From: an uncultured Chitinophagales bacterium
Lineage (GTDB): Bacteria > Bacteroidota > Bacteroidia > Chitinophagales > JAHDHT01
Assembly: GCA_938023075.1 (NCBI GenBank)
Contig: CALHDG010000098.1
Span: forward strand, 1-50,795
Reading direction: 5' to 3'
DNA: 50,795 nucleotides
Shown: one piece after another, positions 27,707 through 35,464 of the stretch
Layout of the letters: every line of letters starts with the position of its first letter
How positions within the stretch are numbered: the first letter of the stretch is position 1
The notes under the pieces: generated by a model
The model's input: only the letters and a program-made list of their open reading frames with translations
The model's database searches: none
What the model was told of the DNA's origin: nothing
Program-made: the position numbers and the translations under genes

Positions 27707-28864
27707 TCAATACAACAACCCAAATACCCAAAGCGGGATAGATTGACCAACTTTTCTTTCTAAATTATCTTTCACTACAAAAGCATTATCTAAATTTTTA
27801 ATTTGTTTTCGGGTTTTGTGTTTACCCTCAATTTCAAAACTAAATTTATTATCTACCAAAAAATCACTCTCTTTAGAATAGCTTACCTGATGTTTGTTTG
27901 CTAACTGATTAAAAAACCAAGTTTCTCTCAGGCTTCCTAAATTTGGTAATTCTTCGCTTAAAGCATACATTAAGTTAGTGTTTTCTAAATATATTTTATG
28001 GGGTTTTTGCAAAGAAGCCACACTAAAACTATGCTGTTCTAATAAGAGCAAAAGTTTAGCCTGCGCCAAATAATAGAGGTAATTATTTAATGAATTTCTA
28101 TGAATGTTGGTTTTCTCAGCCAACGAACTCAAGTTAGGTTTAAAAGGCACCTGCTGAGCAATAATGTACAATAACTTTAACAGCTTTTTAGCCTGCCGAA
28201 TATCAAAACCCTTTATCTCTGCCATATCATATTCCACAATATTTCTAACCACCTGCCTCAATTTTTTATAGTAGGCTGTTTTGTCTTCATTATAATAGGG
28301 GTAATAACCAAACTTTAAATAATCAGTAAAATAGGCAAGCGGTTTAAAGTTGTTGGATAAAACTTCCTGATAAACTTCGGGCTTGTACAAAATATCATGC
28401 AAGCTTAATACCGGTAATAAAATACCATGTTCAAATTCTAAAAATTCGCGAAACGACAAACCCTGCAGTTCGTACATAACCGCTCTTCTACTTAAATCAC
28501 CTTCTTGTTTATTAATATCAACAATGGATGAGCCAGTAAAAATAATATGTAAATCAGCGTACCGGTCGTACAAGTTTTTTATTTCTTTCGACCAGTTTTC
28601 ATACTTATGCACCTCATCTAACACTACTAATTTCCCACCATTTAAATAAAAAGTATCAATAGTGTCTAACAAAGAATGTTTACTAAAATACAACTCATCT
28701 AAACTAAAATAGGCTTTAGTTTTTTCCGTACTATTTTTTAAATATTGAAGAAGCAAGGTTGTTTTTCCGGTTCCTCTTGCCCCTTTTATCCCAATTAGCC
28801 GGCTTTGCCAATTAACTTCCTCCATTAAGTATCTTTTGAAGTTATTGGTGGTTTGAGCAATCAT
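27707..28864 (-). CDS. AAA (AAA_14) ATPase with DUF4143 domain
   Basis: About 385 residues. The AAA_14 domain carries Walker A GIKGARGTGKTTLLLQYL, Walker B KLVVLDEVHKYENW and sensor IIFTGSSIVDI. A middle helical part (LQGLSFREFLEFE) leads to the DUF4143 region (winged-helix-like NIHRNSLNNYLYYLAQAKLL) and a nuclease-like fold segment near the end (KESDFLVDNKFSFEIEGKHKT). The frame extends upstream only to a TTG; I start at the ATG giving MIAQTTNNFKRYL, as in relatives. The family is abundant in Bacteroidota and archaea, often linked to DNA transactions, but its function is not established. It is a lone gene with its own promoter and three palindromic sites. Confidence 0.88.
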   Translation of the reverse strand: MIAQTTNNFKRYLMEEVNWQSRLIGIKGARGTGKTTLLLQYLKNSTEKTKAYFSLDELYFSKHSLLDTIDTFYLNGGKLVVLDEVHKYENWSKEIKNLYDRYADLHIIFTGSSIVDINKQEGDLSRRAVMYELQGLSFREFLEFEHGILLPVLSLHDILYKPEVYQEVLSNNFKPLAYFTDYLKFGYYPYYNEDKTAYYKKLRQVVRNIVEYDMAEIKGFDIRQAKKLLKLLYIIAQQVPFKPNLSSLAEKTNIHRNSLNNYLYYLAQAKLLLLLEQHSFSVASLQKPHKIYLENTNLMYALSEELPNLGSLRETWFFNQLANKHQVSYSKESDFLVDNKFSFEIEGKHKTRKQIKNLDNAFVVKDNLERKVGQSIPLWVFGLLY

Positions 28865-28895
28865 TTTGCCTGATATTTCTAATATTTTATCCAAT

Positions 28896-28979
28896 TTGCA
28901 CAATTAACAATGCAAATATACAATTTTTTGCACAAATTAAAGTGCAAATTAGGTATTTATTGCACAATTAAATAGGCAA
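28896..28979. promoter_or_regulatory. Array of three 20-bp palindromic sites at 32-bp spacing
   Basis: Sites: TTGCACAATTAACAATGCAA (28896-28915), TTGCACAAATTAAAGTGCAA (28928-28947) and TTGCACAATTAAATAGGCAA (28960-28979). Starts are exactly 32 bp apart, with 12-bp spacers. The middle site has perfect 6-bp arms. The array surrounds the promoter of the AAA ATPase gene, the -7 element lying between sites 1 and 2, so it is well placed for repression or autoregulation. Confidence 0.7.
28913..28920 (-). promoter_or_regulatory. TAnnTTTG promoter element of the AAA ATPase gene
   Basis: On the minus strand TATATTTG fits the Bacteroidota -7 consensus. It lies about 49 bp upstream of the chosen ATG and partly within operator site 1, so a bound repressor would block initiation. 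Confidence 0.5.
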
Positions 28980-28994
28980 ACACAATTTTTATTA

Positions 28995-29125
28995 GAAACG
29001 AAACATCTTGATTATTTAAAAACGGGCAGCCTGCTATCCACTCAAATGCTGCGGCTACGCTTCAAAAGCAAACGCTTCAGGCAGCATAACCGCTCCTATC
29101 AGGGTTAAACTTCCACCTTCGCTCT
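28995..29125 (+). repeat. REP-like repeat family A, copy 3 (diverged)
   Basis: GAAACGAAAC, CACTCAAATGCTGCGGCTAC, a stem CTGCGG..CAGGCAGCATAACCGCT and CAGGGTTAAACTTCC follow the order of the other copies. The CCCGCTTTCCG block is replaced by CAGCCTGCTATC. Confidence 0.6.
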
Positions 29126-29259
29126 GTTTTATAAGCTTTTAAACCTGACAGGTTTAGATAATGTAAATTTGTATTTTTTATTTTAAAAAGAAGTGCGCTA
29201 TAAATACGGAGTTTTGAGATTAGGATAAAAATTGGAGAAAGTAAACAATCGAAATTTTT

Positions 29260-29267
29260 TACCTTTG
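29260..29267 (+). promoter_or_regulatory. TAnnTTTG element abutting the rpe start
   Basis: TACCTTTG ends only 4 bp before the ATG at 29272. Because transcription normally begins some 5-8 bases after this element, the rpe mRNA would have no leader, or almost none. Confidence 0.4.
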
Positions 29268-29271
29268 ACCA

Positions 29272-29943
29272 ATGAAACATATTATTGCACCTTCCATTTT
29301 AGCCGCCAATTTTGGGCAATTAGATGAAGCGGTAGAACAAATTAATAAAAGCGAGGCGGAGTGGCTGCACATCGACATTATGGACGGACGTTTTGTACCC
29401 AACATTTCTTTTGGCTTTCCCGTATTAGAAGCAATACAAAAAAAATGCACAAAGGTATTAGATGTTCATTTGATGATTGTAGAACCAGAAAAATATTTGC
29501 AACGCTTTGCCGAAAGTGGAGCGCAAGTAATTACCGTTCATTACGAAGCCTGCACCCATCTTCACCGCACCATTGCCGCAATTAAGCAATTGGGTTGTAA
29601 AGCCGGCGTAGCGTTAAATCCGCATACACCCGTTCAATTATTAACTAATGTGTTAGAAGAATTAGATTTGGTTTGTTTAATGTCCGTCAATCCGGGCTAT
29701 GGAGGGCAGCAATTTATTGAAAAAACCTACCAAAAAATTGAAGCCTTACATTTAATGGCGACTTCTATAGCTAAGCCTTTGTTTATCGAAATAGATGGTG
29801 GCGTTAGTCAGCAAAATGCTGCTCAATTGCTAAAAGCCGGTGCTAACGTATTGGTTGCCGGTAGTGCGGTTTTCAAATCTAACAATCCATTAAAAGCTAT
29901 TGCCAATTTAAAAAGTATCAATTTAGATACTTTAACCGTTTAA
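29272..29943 (+). CDS. rpe: Ribulose-phosphate 3-epimerase
   Basis: A 223-residue TIM barrel interconverting ribulose 5-phosphate and xylulose 5-phosphate in the pentose phosphate pathway. IAPSILAANFGQL, WLHIDIMDGRFVPNISFG (metal ligands His and Asp), VHLMIVEPEKY (His), LVCLMSVNPGYGGQQFI, and EIDGGV (Asp) are the standard rpe motifs, all intact and in order. The length is typical. The TonB receptor gene starts 19 bp after its stop, so the two may share a transcript despite unrelated roles. Confidence 0.97.
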   Translation: MKHIIAPSILAANFGQLDEAVEQINKSEAEWLHIDIMDGRFVPNISFGFPVLEAIQKKCTKVLDVHLMIVEPEKYLQRFAESGAQVITVHYEACTHLHRTIAAIKQLGCKAGVALNPHTPVQLLTNVLEELDLVCLMSVNPGYGGQQFIEKTYQKIEALHLMATSIAKPLFIEIDGGVSQQNAAQLLKAGANVLVAGSAVFKSNNPLKAIANLKSINLDTLTV

Positions 29944-29962
29944 GTTAGCGTTTATTAACACA

Positions 29963-32452
29963 ATGTATAAAATTCTATTAACTATTGTTGGCTTACTGAT
30001 CGCAAACCACCTAAGTGCTCAAGTGGTTTCCGGTAAAATAACCAACCCCCAAGGCGAAGCACTCGAAGCTGCTTATGTGTATGATACGCTTAGTTTAAAA
30101 GGGGTTTCCACAAACCAAAAAGGCTTATACGAGTTAACAGTTAAAGCCAAGCAAAATGTAGTGTTGGCTTACAGTTATCTGGGCTACGAAGTTCAATACA
30201 AAAATGTAGTAGCTCAAAAGGGGCAGAATATTAAAGTAAATGTAAGCCTTCAACCCAAAGCCAGTACCATAAGTGAAATTACCATAAAGAGCCAAAGTGA
30301 AAGAGGTACTGGTACAGATAGAATAGACTCAAAAGTATTGGAAAATATATCGTCAACTGAAGGTGGGGTAGAAACAGTTATTAAAGCACTACCCGGTGTA
30401 AGTTCAACCAACGAACTAAGTTCGCAGTACACCGTACGGGGTGGTAATTTTGATGAAAACTTAGTTTACGTAAACGATTTTGAGATTAATAGACCCTTTC
30501 TAATTCGGTCCGGTCAGCAAGAAGGCTTAAGTTTTATTAATGCCGATTTAGTGGGTGGTATTGCATTTTCGTCGGGGGGTTTTCAAGCCAAATACGGCGA
30601 TAAAATGTCATCTATATTAGATATTACGTATAAAAGACCAACCAGCTTTAAAGGTTCTGTTGGTGTAGGTCTGCTGGGTTACGGCGGGCATTTAGAAGGC
30701 ATTTCAAACAATGAAAAATTTACCTATTTATTAGGGGTGCGCTATAAATCAAATGCTTATTTTCTCAATGCTTTACAAATCCAAGGGGATTATCGACCTT
30801 CTTTTTTAGATATTCAATCATACCTTACTTACGATATTAATGACAAACTTCAGTTGGCTTGGATTGGTAACGTTTCTCGTAACCGCTATCAAATTATACC
30901 AGATATGGCGAACGCGGAATTTGGAACGGTGAACGAGAAAGTAAATGTAGATTTTTTTTTTGATGGACAAGAGCGCGATAAATTTTTATCCTCCATGAAT
31001 GGAATTTCATTGCGCTACCAACCCAACAATCGCTTTTCGGCAAAGCTGCTAACTTCAGCTTATATAACCGATGAAAAAGAAGCCTTTGACATTATTACCG
31101 AATATTGGGTTGGCGATGTAGAAACCGACCCCAGCAAAGAAGGCTATGGAGAAACCATAACAAGATATTTGGGCATTGGTACTTTTCATGATTATGCCCG
31201 CAACCAACTGAATGCCATTATTAGTAATACCGAGTTGAACTTATCTTACCAATTAAATAACAACCATTTTATACAAGGTGGTGTACAATACAAATATGAA
31301 AACATTAAAGACCAAATTAAAGAATGGAACCGGGTAGATTCTTCTGGTTATTCTCGTCCGGTTTCTACCGAAGAGGTGTTGCTTTCCCGATATTTAAATA
31401 TAGAGCAACAATTAAAAGGTAATAGAGTAGCGGCTTTTATACAAGATACCTATACCGCAGGTCAAAACAATCGCTTTAAAGCAACAGCAGGTTTGCGTTT
31501 TAATTATTGGTCGGTAAATAAAGAGGCTTATATTAATCCGCGTTTACAACTTTCTTTTAATCCAAAAGGTTTGTATTTGTTAGATAAATTAGTTGAAAAA
31601 GATATTGTTTTCAGAGCTTCTACCGGCTTACATTATCAGCCGCCTTTTTACCGTGAAATGCGTAATTATGCGGGCGAGGTCAATACAGAGTTGTTATCTC
31701 AAAAATCGTGGCATACCGTTGTTGGGGCAGACTATCGGTTTAAACTCGGTAAAAAAGATTTTGCTTTTATGGCAGAAGCCTATTACAAACGCCTTTGGGA
31801 TTTAGTACCTTACGATATTGACAATGTGCTTATTAGATACTTTGGCAGAAACATGGCAGATGGTTATGCGATGGGATTAGACTTTAGAGTAAGCGGTCAA
31901 TTTGTTGGGGATAGCGAATCGTGGTTTAGTTTCTCCTTGTTAAAAACCCAGGAAGATTTGTATGGGGATTATTATTACGCCACTGAGTTTGATGAAGAGC
32001 GACAAGAATTTTTTCAAACGGATTCTATTGTTGGTATTGGCTACTTAAACCGCCCTACCGATCAACGCTACAATTTCAATATCTTTTTTCAAGATCATTT
32101 ACCTAATAATGATAACTATAAAGTGCATTTGAATTTTGTTTGGGGTGGCGGCTTTGCCTACGGACCACCCGACAATATGCGTTTCCGCAATGAGTTGCGT
32201 TTTCCTTCTTACAAAAGAGCCGATATTGGTTTTTCGGCTTTAATATTTGACACCACCAAAAGTCAACTGCCCGATCGTAACCCCTTCCGAAAATTTCAAA
32301 GCTTTTGGATAACCGGAGAGGTGTTAAATTTGCTAGGCTTTGGTAATGTAATTTCTGCTATTTGGGTAGAAGATTTTAGCGGCAATCAATATCCTGCGCC
32401 CAACCGGTCTACCAGCCGTTTGGCTAATGTGCGTTTGGTGGCTAAGTTTTAA
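29963..32452 (+). CDS. TonB-dependent outer-membrane receptor
   Basis: 829 residues. The signal peptide MYKILLTIVGLLIANHLSAQ is followed by a carboxypeptidase-regulatory-like Ig domain (VVSGKITNPQGEALEAAYVYD, STNQKGLYELTV, VVLAYSYLGYEVQ; ~20-105). The plug domain comes next (VETVIKALPGVSSTNELSSQYTVRGGNFDENLVYVNDFEI, ~130-235), then a 22-strand-type barrel with many aromatic-ending strands. No TonB box is obvious and no SusD partner is adjacent, so the ligand is unknown; it is not a classical SusC. Likely cotranscribed with rpe. Confidence 0.92.
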   Translation: MYKILLTIVGLLIANHLSAQVVSGKITNPQGEALEAAYVYDTLSLKGVSTNQKGLYELTVKAKQNVVLAYSYLGYEVQYKNVVAQKGQNIKVNVSLQPKASTISEITIKSQSERGTGTDRIDSKVLENISSTEGGVETVIKALPGVSSTNELSSQYTVRGGNFDENLVYVNDFEINRPFLIRSGQQEGLSFINADLVGGIAFSSGGFQAKYGDKMSSILDITYKRPTSFKGSVGVGLLGYGGHLEGISNNEKFTYLLGVRYKSNAYFLNALQIQGDYRPSFLDIQSYLTYDINDKLQLAWIGNVSRNRYQIIPDMANAEFGTVNEKVNVDFFFDGQERDKFLSSMNGISLRYQPNNRFSAKLLTSAYITDEKEAFDIITEYWVGDVETDPSKEGYGETITRYLGIGTFHDYARNQLNAIISNTELNLSYQLNNNHFIQGGVQYKYENIKDQIKEWNRVDSSGYSRPVSTEEVLLSRYLNIEQQLKGNRVAAFIQDTYTAGQNNRFKATAGLRFNYWSVNKEAYINPRLQLSFNPKGLYLLDKLVEKDIVFRASTGLHYQPPFYREMRNYAGEVNTELLSQKSWHTVVGADYRFKLGKKDFAFMAEAYYKRLWDLVPYDIDNVLIRYFGRNMADGYAMGLDFRVSGQFVGDSESWFSFSLLKTQEDLYGDYYYATEFDEERQEFFQTDSIVGIGYLNRPTDQRYNFNIFFQDHLPNNDNYKVHLNFVWGGGFAYGPPDNMRFRNELRFPSYKRADIGFSALIFDTTKSQLPDRNPFRKFQSFWITGEVLNLLGFGNVISAIWVEDFSGNQYPAPNRSTSRLANVRLVAKF

Positions 32453-32521
32453 ATGGAGGATTGATTGAATTCATGATTTAAATATAAAATATTTTTTAAA
32501 TGTTTTGCAAAGATTGCTACA

Positions 32522-32660
32522 ACAATAAATTTACAATACTGTCCTTAGCATTTTTCTACATAATTTGTTGAAAAGCCTCGTTTGAAAGTTTATTGGGCAT
32601 TTGCATAGTGGCATTGTATGACAAACTCGTCCTAACAAGACTTTAAAACAATTTATTTTG
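32522..32660. repeat. Degenerate family B-like copy
   Basis: AATAAATTTACAATACTG, TTGTTGAAAAGCCTCGT, ACAAACTCGTCCTAACAAGA and TTTAAAACAATTTATTTTG are in the order of the family B element, but the ends and centre are eroded. It lies 50 bp before the intact copy 4. Confidence 0.4.
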
Positions 32661-32712
32661 ATTGCTTACCTTATGGGAGCTTGTTGAAGCAATCATTCAA
32701 CCTTTTATGCTA

Positions 32713-32870
32713 AGGAATGAGAAAAAAATAAATTTACATTCTGACTTTACAATTTTTCGATATACTTCGTTGAACAGCCTCGTCTTAGCCCCCACTAAGA
32801 CTGCGCTTTTCGCCTCGTCTATCAAAAAATTGTTTTATCATTAATGGAAATTTATTTTCTCATCATTCCT
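32713..32870. repeat. MITE-like palindrome family B, copy 4
   Basis: 158 bp with ends AGGAATGAGAAAAAAATAAA and TTTATTTTCTCATCATTCCT (inverted). The arms ACAATTTTTCGATATACTTC.. and ..GTCTATCAAAAAATTGT meet at CTTAGCCCCCACTAAG. It lies 62 bp upstream of the collagen-like gene. Confidence 0.8.
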
Positions 32871-32932
32871 AATAGGCGGAAACCGAAAAGCCAAAACAGA
32901 GTAGGTGTAAATTTTTAAAAAAAATATATAAA

Positions 32933-33442
32933 ATGAAACGTTTGCTTTTAACTTTTACTTTGGGTTTTTTTACCCTTTTTATCAGCGCACAAACTGCGGG
33001 CGAATTTGATGGTCAGGTGACCATCAAAAATATGACTGTTGGTGAATACTTTATTGTTACAGCTGATGAAAATGGTGTTTTGCATTTATCTGAGCTGAAA
33101 TCCTTAGATGTAAATATCCCGGGTCCGCCAGGTCCGCCAGGACAAAGTGGCTTAAGAGGGGCAACAGGAGCTACTGGACAACCTGGTCCTCCAGGACCAC
33201 CTGGCGAAGCGGACAACCTTGGTAACCATTTCGCTGAACGGCAATTAAACATGGCTATGAAAAGAATAATTAATGTATCTGCTCCTTTTAACCCAAATGA
33301 TGCGGTCAACAAAGCTTATGTGGATGGGTTGCAATTCGGAGCTAATAAAACTTCTAATGAGTTGGGTGTAATCATTGATGAGTTGAGAACAGAAATTGCA
33401 ACACTCAAAGCGCGTATCCAAACCTTAGAAATCAATAAATAA
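32933..33442 (+). CDS. Secreted protein with collagen-like triple-helix stretch
   Basis: 169 residues. Signal peptide MKRLLLTFTLGFFTLFISAQ. A short head (residues 21-62) is followed by ten uninterrupted Gly-X-Y triplets, GPPGPPGQSGLRGATGATGQ then PGPPGPPGEA (residues ~63-93). The proline is mostly at X and Y, as needed for a bacterial collagen triple helix. After it comes MKRIINVSAPFNPNDAVNKAYVDG, a motif otherwise common in trimeric phage-type tail fibres, and a final heptad-like coiled coil (LGVIIDELRTEIATLKARIQTLEINK). The whole is a small trimeric fibre: head, collagen stalk, coiled-coil trimeriser. Partner unknown. Confidence 0.85.
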   Translation: MKRLLLTFTLGFFTLFISAQTAGEFDGQVTIKNMTVGEYFIVTADENGVLHLSELKSLDVNIPGPPGPPGQSGLRGATGATGQPGPPGPPGEADNLGNHFAERQLNMAMKRIINVSAPFNPNDAVNKAYVDGLQFGANKTSNELGVIIDELRTEIATLKARIQTLEINK

Positions 33443-33467
33443 CTCAAGTTTCAGCAGTAGCTATTTT

Positions 33468-33672
33468 GGCTACCTGTCTAAAACCGGACAAAAATAAATT
33501 TAGATGGGCTTATTACTTTGGACGATACTGCGCATTCAAAGCTGCGCAATGAATCGCAGCATAACGGTTTTCGGTACCATAACCGTCATGCTGCGAAATA
33601 ATGGAGTGGAGTGGAATTATTTGCACAGTATCCCCCCTTGTTTGCTAACTGTCCGGACTTAAACGGGTAGCC
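33468..33672. repeat. 205-bp nested palindrome with terminal inverted repeats
   Basis: The left end GGCTACCTGTCTAAAACCGG and right end (minus strand) GGCTACCCGTTTAAGTCCGG match at 17 of 20 positions. At its centre GCAGCATAACGGTT and AACCGTCATGCTGC form a strong hairpin (~33555-33594). No ORF. It starts 26 bp after the collagen-like gene and resembles a non-autonomous insertion element (MITE). Confidence 0.65.
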
Positions 33673-33786
33673 ATTGATGGACTTAATTCAATGATTTTTC
33701 AATTAGTTACATTTTGAAAAAATTATGTTAGGTAATTTTACTACGAGTTGCTTATAAACTCCATCGTCTGCCTGGAAAAATTTTCC

Positions 33787-33921
33787 ACGAAAAACCGAAG
33801 CTGTTAATTTAGCCCCGATTGCAGTGGTTATGCCTTGTGCAGCATAGCTTTTGAAGCGTTGGCAAGGCATTTGAGCGGAAAGCGGGACCCGCCTTATTGT
33901 AATGTCATAAGGTTTCGCTTC
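33787..33921 (-). repeat. REP-like repeat family A, copy 4
   Basis: TAGCCCCGATTGCAGTGGTT, a GCCTTG..CAAGGC stem region, GCATTTGAGCGGAAAGCGGG and GGTTTCGCTTC near the right end, all on the minus-strand orientation of the family. It ends 70 bp before the next gene. Confidence 0.75.
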
Positions 33922-33990
33922 TAAAAAAATAAATAATAATTGTCATTACAATTTAACACAAGTGCAGTCTAACATAGTAATTATACAAGT

Positions 33991-35115
33991 ATGACTAAGC
34001 AAATTATAACTATTGTATTAAGCAGCCTTAGTATGTTTTTGATAGCTAACATTGCTTGGGCACAAGCTCCTTGTGATGCCTTTGTTCCTCCGCCAAGCCA
34101 TAGCAAAACCGCTCCAACCGATGGCATGGGTAATTTTTTTGCTTGCGAAAGTGGAGCAGTAGATGTTGCTTTTAAACAAGATACTGTGCCTGATGGCAAT
34201 ATGCCTGACAATTTATATGTAATCGAGTTTTCGAACAAGCGACCATTAATTGCCAATAAAACCGGTGAGTGGAATACTGTTGAACAAGGTTTGGTTGCCG
34301 GAGATACCGTTTTTATTGCTGCCTTAACTTTTGATATTGACAGTGTAAATGGTTTGTTAGCCAAAACGGGATTTATGTGCCCTTTGCTAAATATTTTATA
34401 TCCGGCATACAAGCCGTGTACGCGTATTAAAGAAATTACAGAAGGTGATAATGATGGCATGCCGGGTGTGCAAACCTTAGATGAGGTGCTCATTATTGCA
34501 GAGGCTGTTTCTGGAGAACAAGTGGTTGATTTAGACCAAACAGTAGCTACACTTAATAAGTTTAACAACAACATCAAATCTTTTGGTGGGCAAATTTGTT
34601 TTGCCCGTACTAGCCCGCCTTTAGTTGTTCATATTGTGGAAGATGGGGCAACTTGTTTTCAAGGGGATATTGATCAAGATTTGGTAGATAATCAATTGGA
34701 AGATACTAACAATAATAACGATTTAACCGATGATGATTTAGACAACGATGGTATCCCCAATTATTTAGATGATGACGATAACAACGATGGTATATTAACC
34801 AATTTTCAAGATTTTAATAACAATGGCGACCCAACCGATGATGATAGTGACGGCGACGGCACACCGGATTATTTGGAATTTATAGCAGTAAGCATTGATG
34901 AAAATGAAGTTGTTCCATTGATTTATCCCAACCCCAATCAAGGTATTTTTTATACGAATTTAACAAAACGAATTGAAGCATTATATGCTTTTGATGTATC
35001 GGGAAAAGAAGTTAAAGTTGTTTCAGCCAATAATCGACTGCATTTAAATGATGGTAAAAAGGGGATTTACTTATTGCAAATTAATGAACAATTTGTAAAA
35101 GTTTATGTAAAATAA
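33991..35115 (+). CDS. T9SS-secreted protein with calcium-type Asp-rich repeats
   Basis: 374 residues. Signal peptide MTKQIITIVLSSLSMFLIANIAWAQ. Residues 26-215 form an unrecognised domain with paired cysteines (APCDAF, FFACES, GFMCPLL, YKPCTR). At ~230-300 lies an acidic repeat region (DNDGIPNYLDDDDNNDGILT, NNNGDPTDDDSDGDGTPDYL) like thrombospondin type 3 calcium-binding repeats. The last ~70 residues (VVPLIYPNPNQGIFYTNL, AFDVSGKEVKVV, KGIYLLQINEQFVKVYVK) are a type A T9SS sorting domain. Exported to the surface or medium; function unknown. Confidence 0.88.
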   Translation: MTKQIITIVLSSLSMFLIANIAWAQAPCDAFVPPPSHSKTAPTDGMGNFFACESGAVDVAFKQDTVPDGNMPDNLYVIEFSNKRPLIANKTGEWNTVEQGLVAGDTVFIAALTFDIDSVNGLLAKTGFMCPLLNILYPAYKPCTRIKEITEGDNDGMPGVQTLDEVLIIAEAVSGEQVVDLDQTVATLNKFNNNIKSFGGQICFARTSPPLVVHIVEDGATCFQGDIDQDLVDNQLEDTNNNNDLTDDDLDNDGIPNYLDDDDNNDGILTNFQDFNNNGDPTDDDSDGDGTPDYLEFIAVSIDENEVVPLIYPNPNQGIFYTNLTKRIEALYAFDVSGKEVKVVSANNRLHLNDGKKGIYLLQINEQFVKVYVK

Positions 35116-35118
35116 AAA

Positions 35119-35151
35119 AGAGTCAAGATGGTTTTAACCAAGCTTGACTCT
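35119..35151 (+). terminator. Terminator-like hairpin
   Basis: AGAGTCAAG and CTTGACTCT are perfect 9-bp arms, continued by GGTT/AACC inside, starting 4 bp after the stop of the T9SS protein gene. It lacks a T tract. Confidence 0.6.
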
Positions 35152-35464
35152 AACAATTACCATTTAAATCAAAAGGTTTGTGCCCATATTTGATCTTTAC
35201 AATTGGGTATACTACAAGTGCCTGAAAAGGTTGCGATGCGCTTAAATTTTTTAGTAATTTTAACAGTGTTTTGCTAAATCTAATTGCTTAAAGTCATTTA
35301 TACTTGTTCAGGTTCAATTTTGGAATTTTTATATGAGTATTTTCTCATCATTCCTTAAGCGATTTAAAAATCTTAAAATAAGCAACAATAGTTACTTTCT
35401 TAATTATTAGTATAATCTTGTATGTGGTTATCATCATTAAATCAATGAAACAAAATATTTTATA
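35152..35464. other. Noncoding stretch with repeat fragments
   Basis: Carries TATACTTGTTCAGGTTCAAT (near 35300) and TATTTTCTCATCATTCCT (35337-35354), the latter being just the end of a family B element. A closed 34-codon minus-strand frame ending at 35178 has no recognisable similarity. No gene called. Confidence 0.4.

Noticed and set aside
28896-28979. CRISPR-like reading of the three evenly spaced 20-bp repeats
   Set aside because: Spacers are only 12 bp, there are just three units, and the array coincides with a promoter; it fits operators, not CRISPR.
29077-29280. 67-codon minus-strand ORF
   Set aside because: It covers part of family A copy 3 and the rpe promoter; no similarity or coding character.
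33013-33312. Minus-strand ORF rich in Gly-Pro
   Set aside because: Antisense shadow of the collagen-like gene: Gly-Pro codons read as Gly-Pro on the other strand too.
33981-34577. 198-codon minus-strand ORF
   Set aside because: Antisense to the T9SS protein at 33991, which has a signal peptide and sorting domain; the shadow has neither.
35178-35282. Closed minus-strand frame ending GTCSIPNCKDQIWAQTF
   Set aside because: 34 codons, no start, no family recognised, and next to a terminator-like hairpin.
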